DNA of 64,000 bases from Woeseiaceae bacterium (GTDB taxonomy: Bacteria > Pseudomonadota > Gammaproteobacteria > Steroidobacterales > Woeseiaceae): NCBI GenBank assembly GCA_028277185.1, contig JANQGQ010000031.1, forward strand, positions 109,240 to 173,239. The letters run 5' to 3'. A program made the position numbers and the translations under genes. Numbering within the stretch: the stretch's first letter is position 1; the number at the start of each line of letters is the position of its first letter. Positions 24,237 through 33,364 of this stretch are shown piece after piece. The notes beneath the pieces were generated by a model. That model saw nothing but the letters and a program-made list of their open reading frames with translations. It was not told where the DNA came from and searched no databases.

Positions 24237-25540
24237 ACGCCGGCGGTTCCGAGCCTTCGCGGCGGCTCCGCGTTGCTGTAGTCGGTTCCGGTATAGCGGG
24301 GAACGTCGCCGCGTATCGGCTGCATGAGCAGCACGACGTCACGGTGTTCGAAGCCAATGCCTGGCCCGGCGGCCACACCAACACCATCGACGTCGAGGAA
24401 GACGGTCGCCGCCTGGCCGTCGATACCGGTTTCATTGTCTTCAACGACCGTACTTACCCCAACTTCATAGAGCTGCTCGATGAGATCGGGCAGCCGTCGC
24501 GCCGGAGCGAGATGAGCTTCAGCGTGCAGTCTCCGAGCCGGATGCTCGAGTACTGCGGTTCGACGCTCGACAGCCTGTTTGCCGATCGGCGTAACCTGTT
24601 GAGGCCGTCTTTTCACCGCATGATCCGCGATATCCTCCGCTTCAATCGCGAGGCGGTCGATACGCTTCGCTTCGAAGCTGACGATCAGACGGTCGGTGGC
24701 TATCTGGAGCGGCGCCGCTACAGTCGCGAGTTTCGGGACCACTATCTCGTGCCGATGGCGGCTGCCATCTGGTCGGCTGAGCCCGTTGCCATCGACGACA
24801 TGCCGCTTCGCTTTCTCGTTCGGTTCTTCGACAATCATGGACTGCTGCAGTTGAAAGACCGGCCGGTATGGAGAACGATACTGGGTGGCTCGCGGGAGTA
24901 TGTGCGCCGTCTCGTGGAGGGATTCCGCGATCGCATCCGACTCGATTGTCCGGTTCGCCAGGTGCGGCGCTTCGACGACCGCGTGGAAATCGTCACCGAT
25001 CAGCACGGCGTGGAGGCATTCGACGCCGTATTCATCGCCTGTCACAGCGATCAGGCGCTGACGCTGCTCGAAGAGCCGACCGCGGTGGAGCGTGAGGTCC
25101 TGTCGGCGATCGCCTATCAGGAGAACGAGGCGGTTCTCCACACCGACGAGACGCTGATGCCGAGGCGTAGAAAGGCGTGGGCATCGTGGAACTATCACCT
25201 GCCCGCGGACGAGCGCGAACGCGTTGCGGTCACGTACAACATGAACATATTGCAAGGGCTCGAGGCAAAACGGCAGTACCTGGTCACCCTGAACGACGAT
25301 TCCGCGATCGATCCGGACAGCGTGATCCACCGGGTGCAATATGAGCATCCGGTGTTTACGATGTCGGCACTGTCAGCCCAGGCGAGGCAGGCGGAACTCA
25401 ACGCACATCGGACTTTTTTCTGTGGCGCCTATTGGCGGCATGGCTTCCACGAAGACGGAGTAGTCAGCGCGCTCGACGCCCTGGCGCACTTCCGCAAAAG
25501 GCTGGTTAATGGACAGCTGCATCTACGAAGGGCAGGTTAG
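24230..25540 (+). CDS. FAD/NAD(P)-dependent oxidoreductase (amine-oxidase/desaturase fold)
   Basis: 436 aa from the GTG at 24230, which overlaps the lipocalin stop; the frame is open further left only as a shadow of the lipocalin gene. The dinucleotide motif VAVVGSGIAGNVAAYRLHEQ is at residues about 14-33, followed by GGHTNTIDVEEDGRRLAVDT. Members next to DUF1365 and CFA synthase are annotated as flavin amine oxidase-like and are linked to furan or cyclopropane fatty-acid synthesis in alphaproteobacteria. It overlaps DUF1365 by 32 bp. Confidence 0.88.
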   Translation: MVDAGGSEPSRRLRVAVVGSGIAGNVAAYRLHEQHDVTVFEANAWPGGHTNTIDVEEDGRRLAVDTGFIVFNDRTYPNFIELLDEIGQPSRRSEMSFSVQSPSRMLEYCGSTLDSLFADRRNLLRPSFHRMIRDILRFNREAVDTLRFEADDQTVGGYLERRRYSREFRDHYLVPMAAAIWSAEPVAIDDMPLRFLVRFFDNHGLLQLKDRPVWRTILGGSREYVRRLVEGFRDRIRLDCPVRQVRRFDDRVEIVTDQHGVEAFDAVFIACHSDQALTLLEEPTAVEREVLSAIAYQENEAVLHTDETLMPRRRKAWASWNYHLPADERERVAVTYNMNILQGLEAKRQYLVTLNDDSAIDPDSVIHRVQYEHPVFTMSALSAQARQAELNAHRTFFCGAYWRHGFHEDGVVSALDALAHFRKRLVNGQLHLRRAG

Positions 25541-26285
25541 ACACTCGCGAACCGAGCCCGTGGATCACCGGTTCCGTTATCGGGTGTTCATGATGTACCT
25601 CGATCTCGCTGAGCTGCCCGAGCTCTTCCGGCACCGCTGGTTCTGGTCCAGCGAGCGCCGCGCACTGGCGCGTTTCAGGCGCGGCGATCACCTCGGCCCG
25701 CCGGATCAACCACTGGCGGACTCGGTTGCCGACCTCGTCGAGCGGGAGACCGGAGCGCGGCCAGCCGGGCCGATTCGTCTGCTGACCAACCTGAGCTATT
25801 TCGGCTATTGCTTTAACCCGGTGAGCTTCTACTACTGTTTCGACGAATCGGGTGAGCGTGTCGAAACCATCGTCGCCGAAGTGAACAATACGCCGTGGGG
25901 GGAACAGGACACCTACGTTCTCTCGGAACAGAGCAACCTGGGCCGCGGTCGCGTCAAACGCTATCAGCCTCTGAAGAAAATGCACGTTTCCCCGTTCATG
26001 CCGATGGAGCTGCAGTACGACTGGTGTTTCGGCTCGCCCGGCGATCGCCTGTCCGTGTACATGGCGAACAGCCGCGAAGGGCGCCGCTTCTTCGATGCTG
26101 CGATTACGCTGAGGCGCACGGAGATCGGCAGCCGCTCGCTTGCCCGCGTTCTCTTGACATACCCGTTCATGACAGCCAAGGTCATTGCCGCCATCTACTG
26201 GCAGGCCTTCAAGCTTTGGCTGAAGCGTTCGCCGTACTACCCGCATCCGGAGAAGCGACAGAAGATCGCAGCAACGAACAGATGA
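25509..26285 (+). CDS. DUF1365 family protein
   Basis: 258 aa. Family landmarks are IYEGQVRHSRTEPVDHRFRY at the N terminus, RLLTNLSYFGYCFNPVSFYY in the middle and PFMPMELQYDWCFGSPGDRL later. The protein is a beta-rich, probably membrane-associated enzyme or scaffold of unknown activity, nearly always encoded between an FAD oxidoreductase and a CFA synthase. It overlaps the former by 32 bp and the latter by 4 bp. Confidence 0.92.
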   Translation: MDSCIYEGQVRHSRTEPVDHRFRYRVFMMYLDLAELPELFRHRWFWSSERRALARFRRGDHLGPPDQPLADSVADLVERETGARPAGPIRLLTNLSYFGYCFNPVSFYYCFDESGERVETIVAEVNNTPWGEQDTYVLSEQSNLGRGRVKRYQPLKKMHVSPFMPMELQYDWCFGSPGDRLSVYMANSREGRRFFDAAITLRRTEIGSRSLARVLLTYPFMTAKVIAAIYWQAFKLWLKRSPYYPHPEKRQKIAATNR

Positions 26286-27559
26286 AAGACCTATCTATCG
26301 ACTCCGAGGAGTTTCTCGAGTCAACGCGCAAACCGACCGGGCTGGACAAACTCGCCCGCCGCGTTATTCGGGCCCGTCTCGAGGAAGTCAAACTCGGCCA
26401 GATCGTCGTGACCGAAAACGGTGTGACACGGGCTTATGGCGAACCGTGTCCCGAGGTGCCGCTCACGGCGCACATAACGATCACCGATCCCCGTTTCTAC
26501 AGCGAAGTCGCTTTCGGCGGTACGATCGGCTCGGGGGAGGCGTGGATACACGGTTACTGGACTTGTAGCGACCTGACGGCGCTCGTTCGGATTCTCCTGC
26601 GCAACCAGCACGTGCTCCACAACATGAACCGCGGCGCGGCGTTGGTAACGCGGCCGCTGCAGCGTCTGTTTCACTGGCTCAACCGCAATACCAAGGAGGG
26701 CAGCCGACGAAACATCGCGGCGCATTACGATCTCGGCAACGATTTCTACCGACTCTGGCTCGACGAGACCATGATGTACTCGAGCGGGGTCTTCTCACAG
26801 CCCGGGATGAGCATGCGGGATGCATCGATCGAAAAGCTCGATCTGATATGCCGCAAGCTGGACCTCAAAGCCGGGGATGACGTGGTCGAGATTGGTACCG
26901 GCTGGGGTGGTTTCGCACTGCACGCCGCCGCGAACTACGGCTGTCGGGTTACGACGACGACGATTTCCAGAGAGCAGCACGCCTGGGCCGCCGACGCGAT
27001 ACGGAAAGCGGGGCTCGAGGATCGCATTACCCTGCTGCTCAAGGACTACCGGGAGCTCAAAGGCGAGTACGACAAGCTCGTATCGATCGAAATGATCGAG
27101 GCAGTCGGACACGAGTTTCACGACGTGTTCTTCCGGAAGTGCGCAAGCCTGCTCCGGCCGTCCGGACAGATGCTGATTCAGGCGATCACCATCGCCGACC
27201 AGCACTATGAGCGTTATAAGAAGGGTGTGGATTTCATCAAGCGCTACATATTTCCGGGCGGTTGTTTGACGTCGGTCAGCGGCATGACCGATACGATGAC
27301 GCGCGTAACCGATCTCCGTGCAGTACATATCGAGGACATCGGCCCGCATTACGCGACAACACTGCGCCACTGGCGCGACTGTTTCTTCGAGCGACTCGAC
27401 CAGGTCAAGGACCTCGGATACTCTGAAGCCTTCATCCGAATGTGGCAGTATTACCTCTGCTATTGCGAGGGCGGTTTCGCGGAGCGGACCATCGGCAACG
27501 TCCATCTGCTCGCGATGCGGCCCAACGCACGGCCGCGGTTGTCGGAGGAGTGGGCTTAA
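26282..27559 (+). CDS. cfa: Cyclopropane-fatty-acyl-phospholipid synthase
   Basis: 425 aa from ATG 26282. The N-terminal lipid-binding domain spans about 20-120. The catalytic domain has NIAAHYDLGNDFYRLWLDET, MMYSSGVF, the SAM motif DVVEIGTGWGGFALHAAANY, VSIEMIEAVGHEFHDVFF and the C-terminal QYYLCYCEGGFAERTIGNVH. It methylates cis double bonds of phospholipid acyl chains at the membrane surface, protecting against acid and oxidative stress. It closes the DUF1365-CFA pair. Confidence 0.93.
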   Translation: MKDLSIDSEEFLESTRKPTGLDKLARRVIRARLEEVKLGQIVVTENGVTRAYGEPCPEVPLTAHITITDPRFYSEVAFGGTIGSGEAWIHGYWTCSDLTALVRILLRNQHVLHNMNRGAALVTRPLQRLFHWLNRNTKEGSRRNIAAHYDLGNDFYRLWLDETMMYSSGVFSQPGMSMRDASIEKLDLICRKLDLKAGDDVVEIGTGWGGFALHAAANYGCRVTTTTISREQHAWAADAIRKAGLEDRITLLLKDYRELKGEYDKLVSIEMIEAVGHEFHDVFFRKCASLLRPSGQMLIQAITIADQHYERYKKGVDFIKRYIFPGGCLTSVSGMTDTMTRVTDLRAVHIEDIGPHYATTLRHWRDCFFERLDQVKDLGYSEAFIRMWQYYLCYCEGGFAERTIGNVHLLAMRPNARPRLSEEWA

Positions 27560-27594
27560 GCCACGGGTCCCGCTGCGTAAGCGAGGGGCGGACA

Positions 27595-27975
27595 ATGCGC
27601 GGTTTCTTACTCAGGTCGCTGATCACCATGCTCGGCCTATGGCTGGCTTCCGAACTGCTTGGCGGCGTGTCGATTGCCGGTACCGGCACCTTTATCGTGG
27701 CGGCGCTGCTGCTTGGGTTCGTCAATGCGATCGTCCGGCCGGTGCTGTTCTTCCTGACGCTGCCGCTTACGATCGTTACCCTGGGCTTGTTCATACTCGT
27801 GCTCAACGGTCTGATGTTTGCGATCGTCGCGGGCGTGTTGCCCGGATTCGGCGTCGCGGGTTTCGGTTCGGCTATGCTCGGCGCCGTCATCGTAAGCTTA
27901 ACGAGCATCGTTGCATCCTGGTTTATCGGACCTGACGGCCGCTATGAGGTGCTGATCGTCGAGAGGCGCCGCTAG
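27595..27975 (+). CDS. Phage-holin-superfamily-IV-like (YvlD) membrane protein
   Basis: 126 aa from ATG 27595, after GAGGGGCGG as the ribosome-binding site; an upstream in-frame start lies within cfa. Four helices are seen: LITMLGLWLASELLG, GTFIVAALLLGFVNAIVRPV, LFFLTLPLTIVTLGLFILVL, and SAMLGAVIVSLTSIVASWFI. It matches small four-TM YvlD proteins, which are linked to envelope stress in other bacteria. It lies 35 bp downstream of cfa and is probably cotranscribed. Confidence 0.82.
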   Translation: MRGFLLRSLITMLGLWLASELLGGVSIAGTGTFIVAALLLGFVNAIVRPVLFFLTLPLTIVTLGLFILVLNGLMFAIVAGVLPGFGVAGFGSAMLGAVIVSLTSIVASWFIGPDGRYEVLIVERRR

Positions 27976-28053
27976 GGGCGCCGGGCTCGTCGCGATGGCC
28001 GGAGCGATATGTCCGATGCCCGGGATGCCGGGCCACTCGACGGGTAGCGCCCT

Positions 28054-29848
28054 TTGAGGGCGAAGAGCGCTCTCGCGCCGCCGCGGCGGTCTGCCGCACC
28101 CGGAAGGGCGCGAGCAACGCTGGTAGCGCTGCTGCTTGCCGCGGTTAGCCCCGTCGTGGCCTCCGATCGTGACGCCGCGCTCGATGCACTGATGGCGGAG
28201 TACTGGGACTTCTATCTGGCTGAGAACCCCGTCGCTGCGACCCGCGTCGGGCTGGATGCCTACAACGACCGGTTCGCGTCGATGACGGCGGAATCGCTGG
28301 CGCGTCGACTCGATACGTACCGGTCCATGCGCGATCGCCTCGTCGACTTCGATCGCGACGAGCTCACCCGGCGCGGCCGGATCAACGCGGAGGTGTTCGG
28401 CTGGGTGCTCGACGACACCGTGGGCGCGATGGAACTCGACCTCGAGCGCTTGCCGTTCAACACCTTCTCCGGCTTCTTCATGAACGCCCTGACCGCAAAC
28501 AACGGTGTCAGGATGAGTACTTCCGCGGACTTCGACACCTACCTTGCGCGGCTCAGAGACTTACCTCGCTACTTCGAGGAGAATATCGCCAACATGCGGC
28601 GCGGCGCGGAAGGCGGGTTTGTCCTGCCGCGAATCGTCATCGACGGTGTATTGCCGACGCTCGAGGCTCAGATCAAGGCGGATCCCGAGGACAGCAGCTT
28701 TTTTCAGCCGATAGAAGAAGCGCGATCGCTGCTTCCGGCGGCCGAGCACGCACGGCTTGCCGGCGAGGCGAGGGCGCTGCTGCGCAACGACGTGTTCCCG
28801 GCGTTCGAGGCGCTGGTTGAGTATCTGCGCGACGAGTATGAGGCCTCGGCGACGATTGGTGCGCTGGACCTGCCGGGCGGTGACGACTACTACGCGTTCC
28901 AGATTCGGCGCTACACGACGCTCACCGATATCGATGCCGCGGAGATTCACGCCATCGGTATCGAGGAGGTCGCGCGCATTCGGGCCGAGATGCTGGCCAT
29001 CATCGATGAGCTCGGGTTCGAGGGTGATTTCGCGGCGTTTACCGGGTTTCTGCGGACCGATCCGCAGTTCTACGCACGGACGCCCATGGTAGCTTATCAA
29101 GGAGGCCGCCTGGATAGCGAAGCGGATCGACTACGTCATGCCGGCCTTCTTCGGCCGCCTTCCGCGGCAGAGCTACGGCATCGTCGCGGTACCCGACGAG
29201 ATCGCGCCGAACTACACGACCGGCGCGTATGTCGGAGCGCCGCTCGGCGGGGCAGTCGGCGGGGCCTTCTGGCTGAATACCCATGCGCTCGACCAGCGGC
29301 CGCTCTATGAGCTGCCGTCCCTGACCCTGCACGAAGCCGTTCCGGGGCATCACCACCAGATCGCCATCGCCGCAGAGCTCGACGAACTCCCGGCTTTCCG
29401 CCGCGAGCTTTACTTCAGCGCGTACGGCGAGGGCTGGGCGCTGTACACCGAAAAGCTGGGCGTCGAAATGGATATCTACCTGACGCCGTATGAGCACTTC
29501 GGGCGCCTGAGCTACGAGATGTGGCGGGCATGCCGTCTCGTCATCGATACGGGCATCCACGCGATGGGATGGTCGCGCGACGAAGCGATTGCGTATATGA
29601 CGGAAAACACGGGCTTGTCTCCGGGCAACATCCGCGCCGAGATCGATCGCTACATCTCCTGGCCGGGGCAGGCGCTGGCCTACAAACTTGGCGAACTCAA
29701 GATCTGGGAGCTGCGCCGGCATGCAGAAGACGTTCTCGGCGAGGCGTTCGATCTGCGCGAGTTTCACGATCTCCTGCTCGTCAACGGCGCTCTGCCGTTG
29801 GCGATGCTCGACGGCGTCGTCGAACGTTACATCGACGCCCGGCTGTAG
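28054..29848 (+). pseudogene. DUF885 family metallopeptidase, broken by a frameshift near 29093
   Basis: The first frame (TTG start at 28054) gives a signal peptide (LVALLLAAVSPVVA) and the DUF885 N-terminal domain up to DPQFYARTPMVA. The family's next motif, LIKEAAWIAKRIDYVMPAFF, continues in another frame from about 29097, and that frame runs to 29848 with the zinc motif TLHEAVPGHHHQ (HExxxGHH) and the end LAMLDGVVERYIDARL. A 1-base loss (or 2-base gain) near GTAGCTTATC explains it. Both halves are otherwise intact, so this is either a recent mutation or a sequencing error. The intact protein would be an exported peptidase of about 595 aa. Confidence 0.8.
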
Positions 29849-29882
29849 GCGGTTTCCGGTATCGCCCGTACGGTGCGGCTCC

Positions 29883-30902
29883 TCAGGAGGCGAGGGCCGT
29901 GATATTGCGTCCGCGACGTTTAGCGTCGTACATCGCCGCGTCAGCACGGTCCAGCCAGACGCGGCTGGTCTCTCCCGATTGCAGCTCGGCTACGCCAAGC
30001 GAGATCGTGACGCCGTGGTTCGGAACGAGCTCGTTTGCCTCGACCAGCGTGCGAAGCTGCTCCGCCAGGTGTTCGGCGCGCTCCAGGTTCATGCCGTCGA
30101 GCACGACGACGAATTCCTCGCCGCCGATCCGAAACAGGCTGTCCGTGATACGAATGCGCAGGTTGATGATTTCCGTCAGGCTCTTCAGGATCTCGTCGCC
30201 CGTTGCGTGCCCATGCGCGTCGTTCACGGACTTGAAATGGTCGAGATCGAGGAGAATCAGCGAGGCCGTGCGGGGCTGGCGTTTGCGCTTGGCAACGACC
30301 TCGGCAAGCTTTGCATCGAGCGCGCGGCGGTTCCCCGCTCCGGTGAGCGGGTCCTTCGTCGCGAGGTTGATCAGTGCCTCGCGCTGGCGGTTGGTAACGA
30401 CCGAGAACGCGTAGCCGAATGCGCTCATCACGACGATCGTAATGAAGATCGTCGTCGTTTCGAGACTGTTCGCCGTCGGCAGGAATTTGGGCATGAGGAT
30501 GGCGATCATCGTCAGCGACAGAAGCACGGCCTCGAGCGGCCGGATCAGGTAGAAGATCGCCATCATTGCCGGATAAGCCCAGTACACCTGCTGGGGCCCC
30601 GTGAAGTAGACGGTTGCGACGACGCCGCCAACGCACAGCACCGAGATCGTGAGGGCCGCATGGCGGACCTTGCGTGTACGGTAGACGACTACGCCCAGCA
30701 CGACGATGCCGAGCATCAGAAGAAAGTCGATCGTCGCTGCAACCCAGTTACCGTTCATTACTCTGACGACGGCGAACGGTGCGATGCCGAGCGCTCCGGC
30801 GGCGCTGAGGATGATGGGCAGGTAACCCTCGATGCTTTCGCGATTGGATTTGCTGCGCGCCACGTCGCTCCAGGTTTCGAGCACGGATTTTTGCCGGCTC
30901 AT
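29883..30902 (-). CDS. Membrane-bound diguanylate cyclase (GGDEF)
   Basis: 339 aa. Six hydrophobic segments fill residues about 25-170, then a C-terminal GGDEF domain: DPLTGAGNRRALDAKLAEVV, LDLDHFKSVNDAHGHATGDE and the active-site loop RIGGEEFVVVL (GGEEF, catalytically competent). An RxxD inhibitory site is not obvious before the loop. It makes cyclic-di-GMP, probably in response to a membrane or small-molecule cue. It lies downstream of the ExeA-like ATPase gene in the same direction (87-bp gap). Confidence 0.93.
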   Translation of the reverse strand: MSRQKSVLETWSDVARSKSNRESIEGYLPIILSAAGALGIAPFAVVRVMNGNWVAATIDFLLMLGIVVLGVVVYRTRKVRHAALTISVLCVGGVVATVYFTGPQQVYWAYPAMMAIFYLIRPLEAVLLSLTMIAILMPKFLPTANSLETTTIFITIVVMSAFGYAFSVVTNRQREALINLATKDPLTGAGNRRALDAKLAEVVAKRKRQPRTASLILLDLDHFKSVNDAHGHATGDEILKSLTEIINLRIRITDSLFRIGGEEFVVVLDGMNLERAEHLAEQLRTLVEANELVPNHGVTISLGVAELQSGETSRVWLDRADAAMYDAKRRGRNITALAS

Positions 30903-30989
30903 GGCATGCCCTTCCCGGTCGGCTCGTAAGCCGCTCAGTGTCGCAGAAACGCGATCCGAGCGACAGCGCTCAAGGTTTGCCGGTTTGAC

Positions 30990-33140
30990 TTAAGGTTTGC
31001 GGAAGCGGCTGAAGAACCCGCTTTTACGCGGAGTATCGTCCGCGGCTTCTTCGATATCTTCGACGTTCAGCGCCTTCAGCGTTTGCGTAATCGAGGTATT
31101 GATCTGGTCTTCGATGGGCTGCGGTTCCGATTTTCCGCGTGGAGGCGGCTTTTTCGCCGGAGATTCCGTACCGGCATTGAGCGCACGAACGGTTGCCAGC
31201 CGCTGCGATGCCGAAAGATCCATGCCGCCGTTGCTTCGCGTCGTTTCGATCGATACTTCCTCGGACGCGTCGCCGTACAGTTCACGGAACTCCCGTTCCA
31301 TATCACCGGCTTCCACTTCGCCAGCCGGCGTTTCGTTCGCCGGCGTCTCCATGCCCGCGGACGTCTCAACAAGCGACAGCTCGACCGGTTCCTTCGCGGG
31401 CGGCTGCTCTTGCGGTGCTGCTTCCGGGGGATTTGCGACGACCTGAGCGGCAATCATGCTGATTTCGGCGCCGAAGAGCGTTTCGGCCATCGCGTCGTCC
31501 ACGTCTTCGAGCGACTTGACATTGGCGAGCTGCGCGGCGATTCGCTCCAGATCGGCGGCATCGGAGGAGGGGGGCGGGTTGCTCCCGGTCTCGGCGTCCG
31601 GCTGCGGTTCCGCCGCGTCATCCGGTGTTTCGGATTCCAGTGACGCTTCCTTTGCGTCATCCGAAGTGCGGTCTGAGTCTTCCGTTGCGGACGAGTCGAT
31701 CTTGCGTCGGATCGAGTCGTCCAGCGTGATTTTGGGCATGTCCGACGACGCTTCGATCGCTTCTTCGTCGGCTGGCGTCAGCACGGGCAGCGACTCGTCT
31801 TCCGCGCCGTTCCCCTGCGCCGTAGCCATCGCCTGCTCCAGCGCCTCGAGGTCGGGCTTGAGTTCCGCGACGGTCGGGTCGTGCCGCCCGGCTTCGCGAT
31901 CGACCGGTACAAGCTCTGCGCCCGGAGCGGCGGGGTCGGCGACGAGTGTCGGTATGTCCGGCGCCGACGAATCGCCGGCAGCCGCATCGGCCGGCAGAAG
32001 GTCCGGTTCGGGACTCGCGGACTCGGGGGCGGACTGAAGCGTGGCGTCCGTGCGCGCGGTGAGTTCGGGCGCCAGCACTTCGAGGTCCGGCAGCGTGTCC
32101 TGGATGAGTTCCGGAATTTTGAACTCTCCTGAATCGAGAGCCGCCAGCCCCGGCGAGGTGTCCTGGATGAGTTCCGGAGAAGCTTCGTCGACGACCGGGG
32201 GCGGTTCCGGTCGTTCGTCGGCCGCCGCGGAATCGGGCAGCGGTAGCTGCTCGTCGGCAATCGGCTGCTCCGGCTCCGCTGCGGTCTTCGATTCTTCCGT
32301 GCGGGCGGAGGGCGGCAGCTCGGCGTCGTCGATCTCGATGCCGTATTCGTCGGCCGCCACGCCGATCAGCATGTCCCGGTCGATGCGGGTAGCACCGTTT
32401 TCCGACGCGGTCGCCAATACTGAGCCGATCAGGTTGTTGACGATACGCGGCACGCCGCGCGAGAGGGCGTGGAGCGTTTCGAGGCTGCCATCGTCGAATA
32501 TGTCGTCAACGTCGGCGCCAGCCTGCCGCAGACCGTGTGCGACGTAAGCTCGTAGCTCGGCGGCGGACAGGGGTGTGATTTCGTAGTGCAGGCGAGCGCG
32601 TTGCGACAGCCGGGCCAGACCGGGTTTGCGGAATTCGTGCTTCAGGGCTTTTTCCGCCATCAGCACCATACCGGCTCCCACCGACACGCCGGAGTCGGAC
32701 GCCGTCAGCGCCTCGAGCTCGGCGAGCGCCTCATTGCCGAGACGTGCGGCGTCCTCGACGACGATATACAGGCGAATGCCTTTGTCGCGCAGGTTGTCCA
32801 GCAGGCTGCGGAACACGGCCAGTTTGCGGATCGTCCCAACCGGCATCTGCTTCAGTCCAAGCTCTCTGAGCAGGAACTCGATGGTTTCGTCGGTTCCGAG
32901 CCTGATCCGGCCGATATGGACGACCGTGTGTTGCCAGCCGAGAGCACTGAGGGTCCGCGCAACGACCGTGGACTTGCCACAGCCCACGGGACCGGACACG
33001 CAGATCACGGCATCCGGTTCCTCGAAGGCCCGCTGTGCCCGCTTCACCAGCGTCGCCGTCTGCGGCCCGATGAACACGTCGTCACCGACTGCCTGATGGG
33101 CAAACGGACGTTTGCTGAGGCCAAAGTGCTGTTCGTACAT
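30990..33140 (-). CDS. ExeA/GspA-like AAA ATPase with long acidic C-terminal tail
   Basis: 716 aa. The N-terminal 270 residues are an ExeA-type AAA domain: MYEQHFGLSKRPF, Walker A GPVGCGKST (50-58), a Walker-B-like LYIVVEDAARL, and the sensor segment GVPRIVNNLIG. The remaining 440 residues are acidic, Pro/Ala/Glu-rich and probably disordered, with a duplicated PELIQDT motif (322-328 and 343-349), and end in KSGFFSRFRKP, a basic aromatic peptide. ExeA-like ATPases help assemble envelope machines by reaching through the peptidoglycan, but no transmembrane helix or peptidoglycan-binding domain is visible here, so the role is open. It is divergent from the RND pump. Confidence 0.8.
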   Translation of the reverse strand: MYEQHFGLSKRPFAHQAVGDDVFIGPQTATLVKRAQRAFEEPDAVICVSGPVGCGKSTVVARTLSALGWQHTVVHIGRIRLGTDETIEFLLRELGLKQMPVGTIRKLAVFRSLLDNLRDKGIRLYIVVEDAARLGNEALAELEALTASDSGVSVGAGMVLMAEKALKHEFRKPGLARLSQRARLHYEITPLSAAELRAYVAHGLRQAGADVDDIFDDGSLETLHALSRGVPRIVNNLIGSVLATASENGATRIDRDMLIGVAADEYGIEIDDAELPPSARTEESKTAAEPEQPIADEQLPLPDSAAADERPEPPPVVDEASPELIQDTSPGLAALDSGEFKIPELIQDTLPDLEVLAPELTARTDATLQSAPESASPEPDLLPADAAAGDSSAPDIPTLVADPAAPGAELVPVDREAGRHDPTVAELKPDLEALEQAMATAQGNGAEDESLPVLTPADEEAIEASSDMPKITLDDSIRRKIDSSATEDSDRTSDDAKEASLESETPDDAAEPQPDAETGSNPPPSSDAADLERIAAQLANVKSLEDVDDAMAETLFGAEISMIAAQVVANPPEAAPQEQPPAKEPVELSLVETSAGMETPANETPAGEVEAGDMEREFRELYGDASEEVSIETTRSNGGMDLSASQRLATVRALNAGTESPAKKPPPRGKSEPQPIEDQINTSITQTLKALNVEDIEEAADDTPRKSGFFSRFRKP
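32095..32178. repeat. 21-bp direct repeat, 63 bp apart, inside the ATPase tail
   Basis: GTGTCCTGGATGAGTTCCGG plus a final A occurs exactly at 32095-32115 and 32158-32178. The offset is 21 codons, so the duplication keeps frame and creates the two PELIQDT motifs of the disordered tail. Confidence 0.75.
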
Positions 33141-33364
33141 ACAGTCGGGTTCCGGCAGTTCCGCTTCGGCGCGATCGCTACAGAGCCGCAGTTTGCGGCG
33201 CGCCGGAGCGGATTTCAGGGTTTATGTCACAGAAATGCCCAAAATCAGGGCTTTGAGCGCGCGATCCGGCGGCCCGTTACATCGCGCGGAGGGCGGCGAA
33301 TCAAATACTGCGCTTCGCGGTCAAAGCAAGCACAATAACGCCTGCTTCGAACACAGGAACTATC

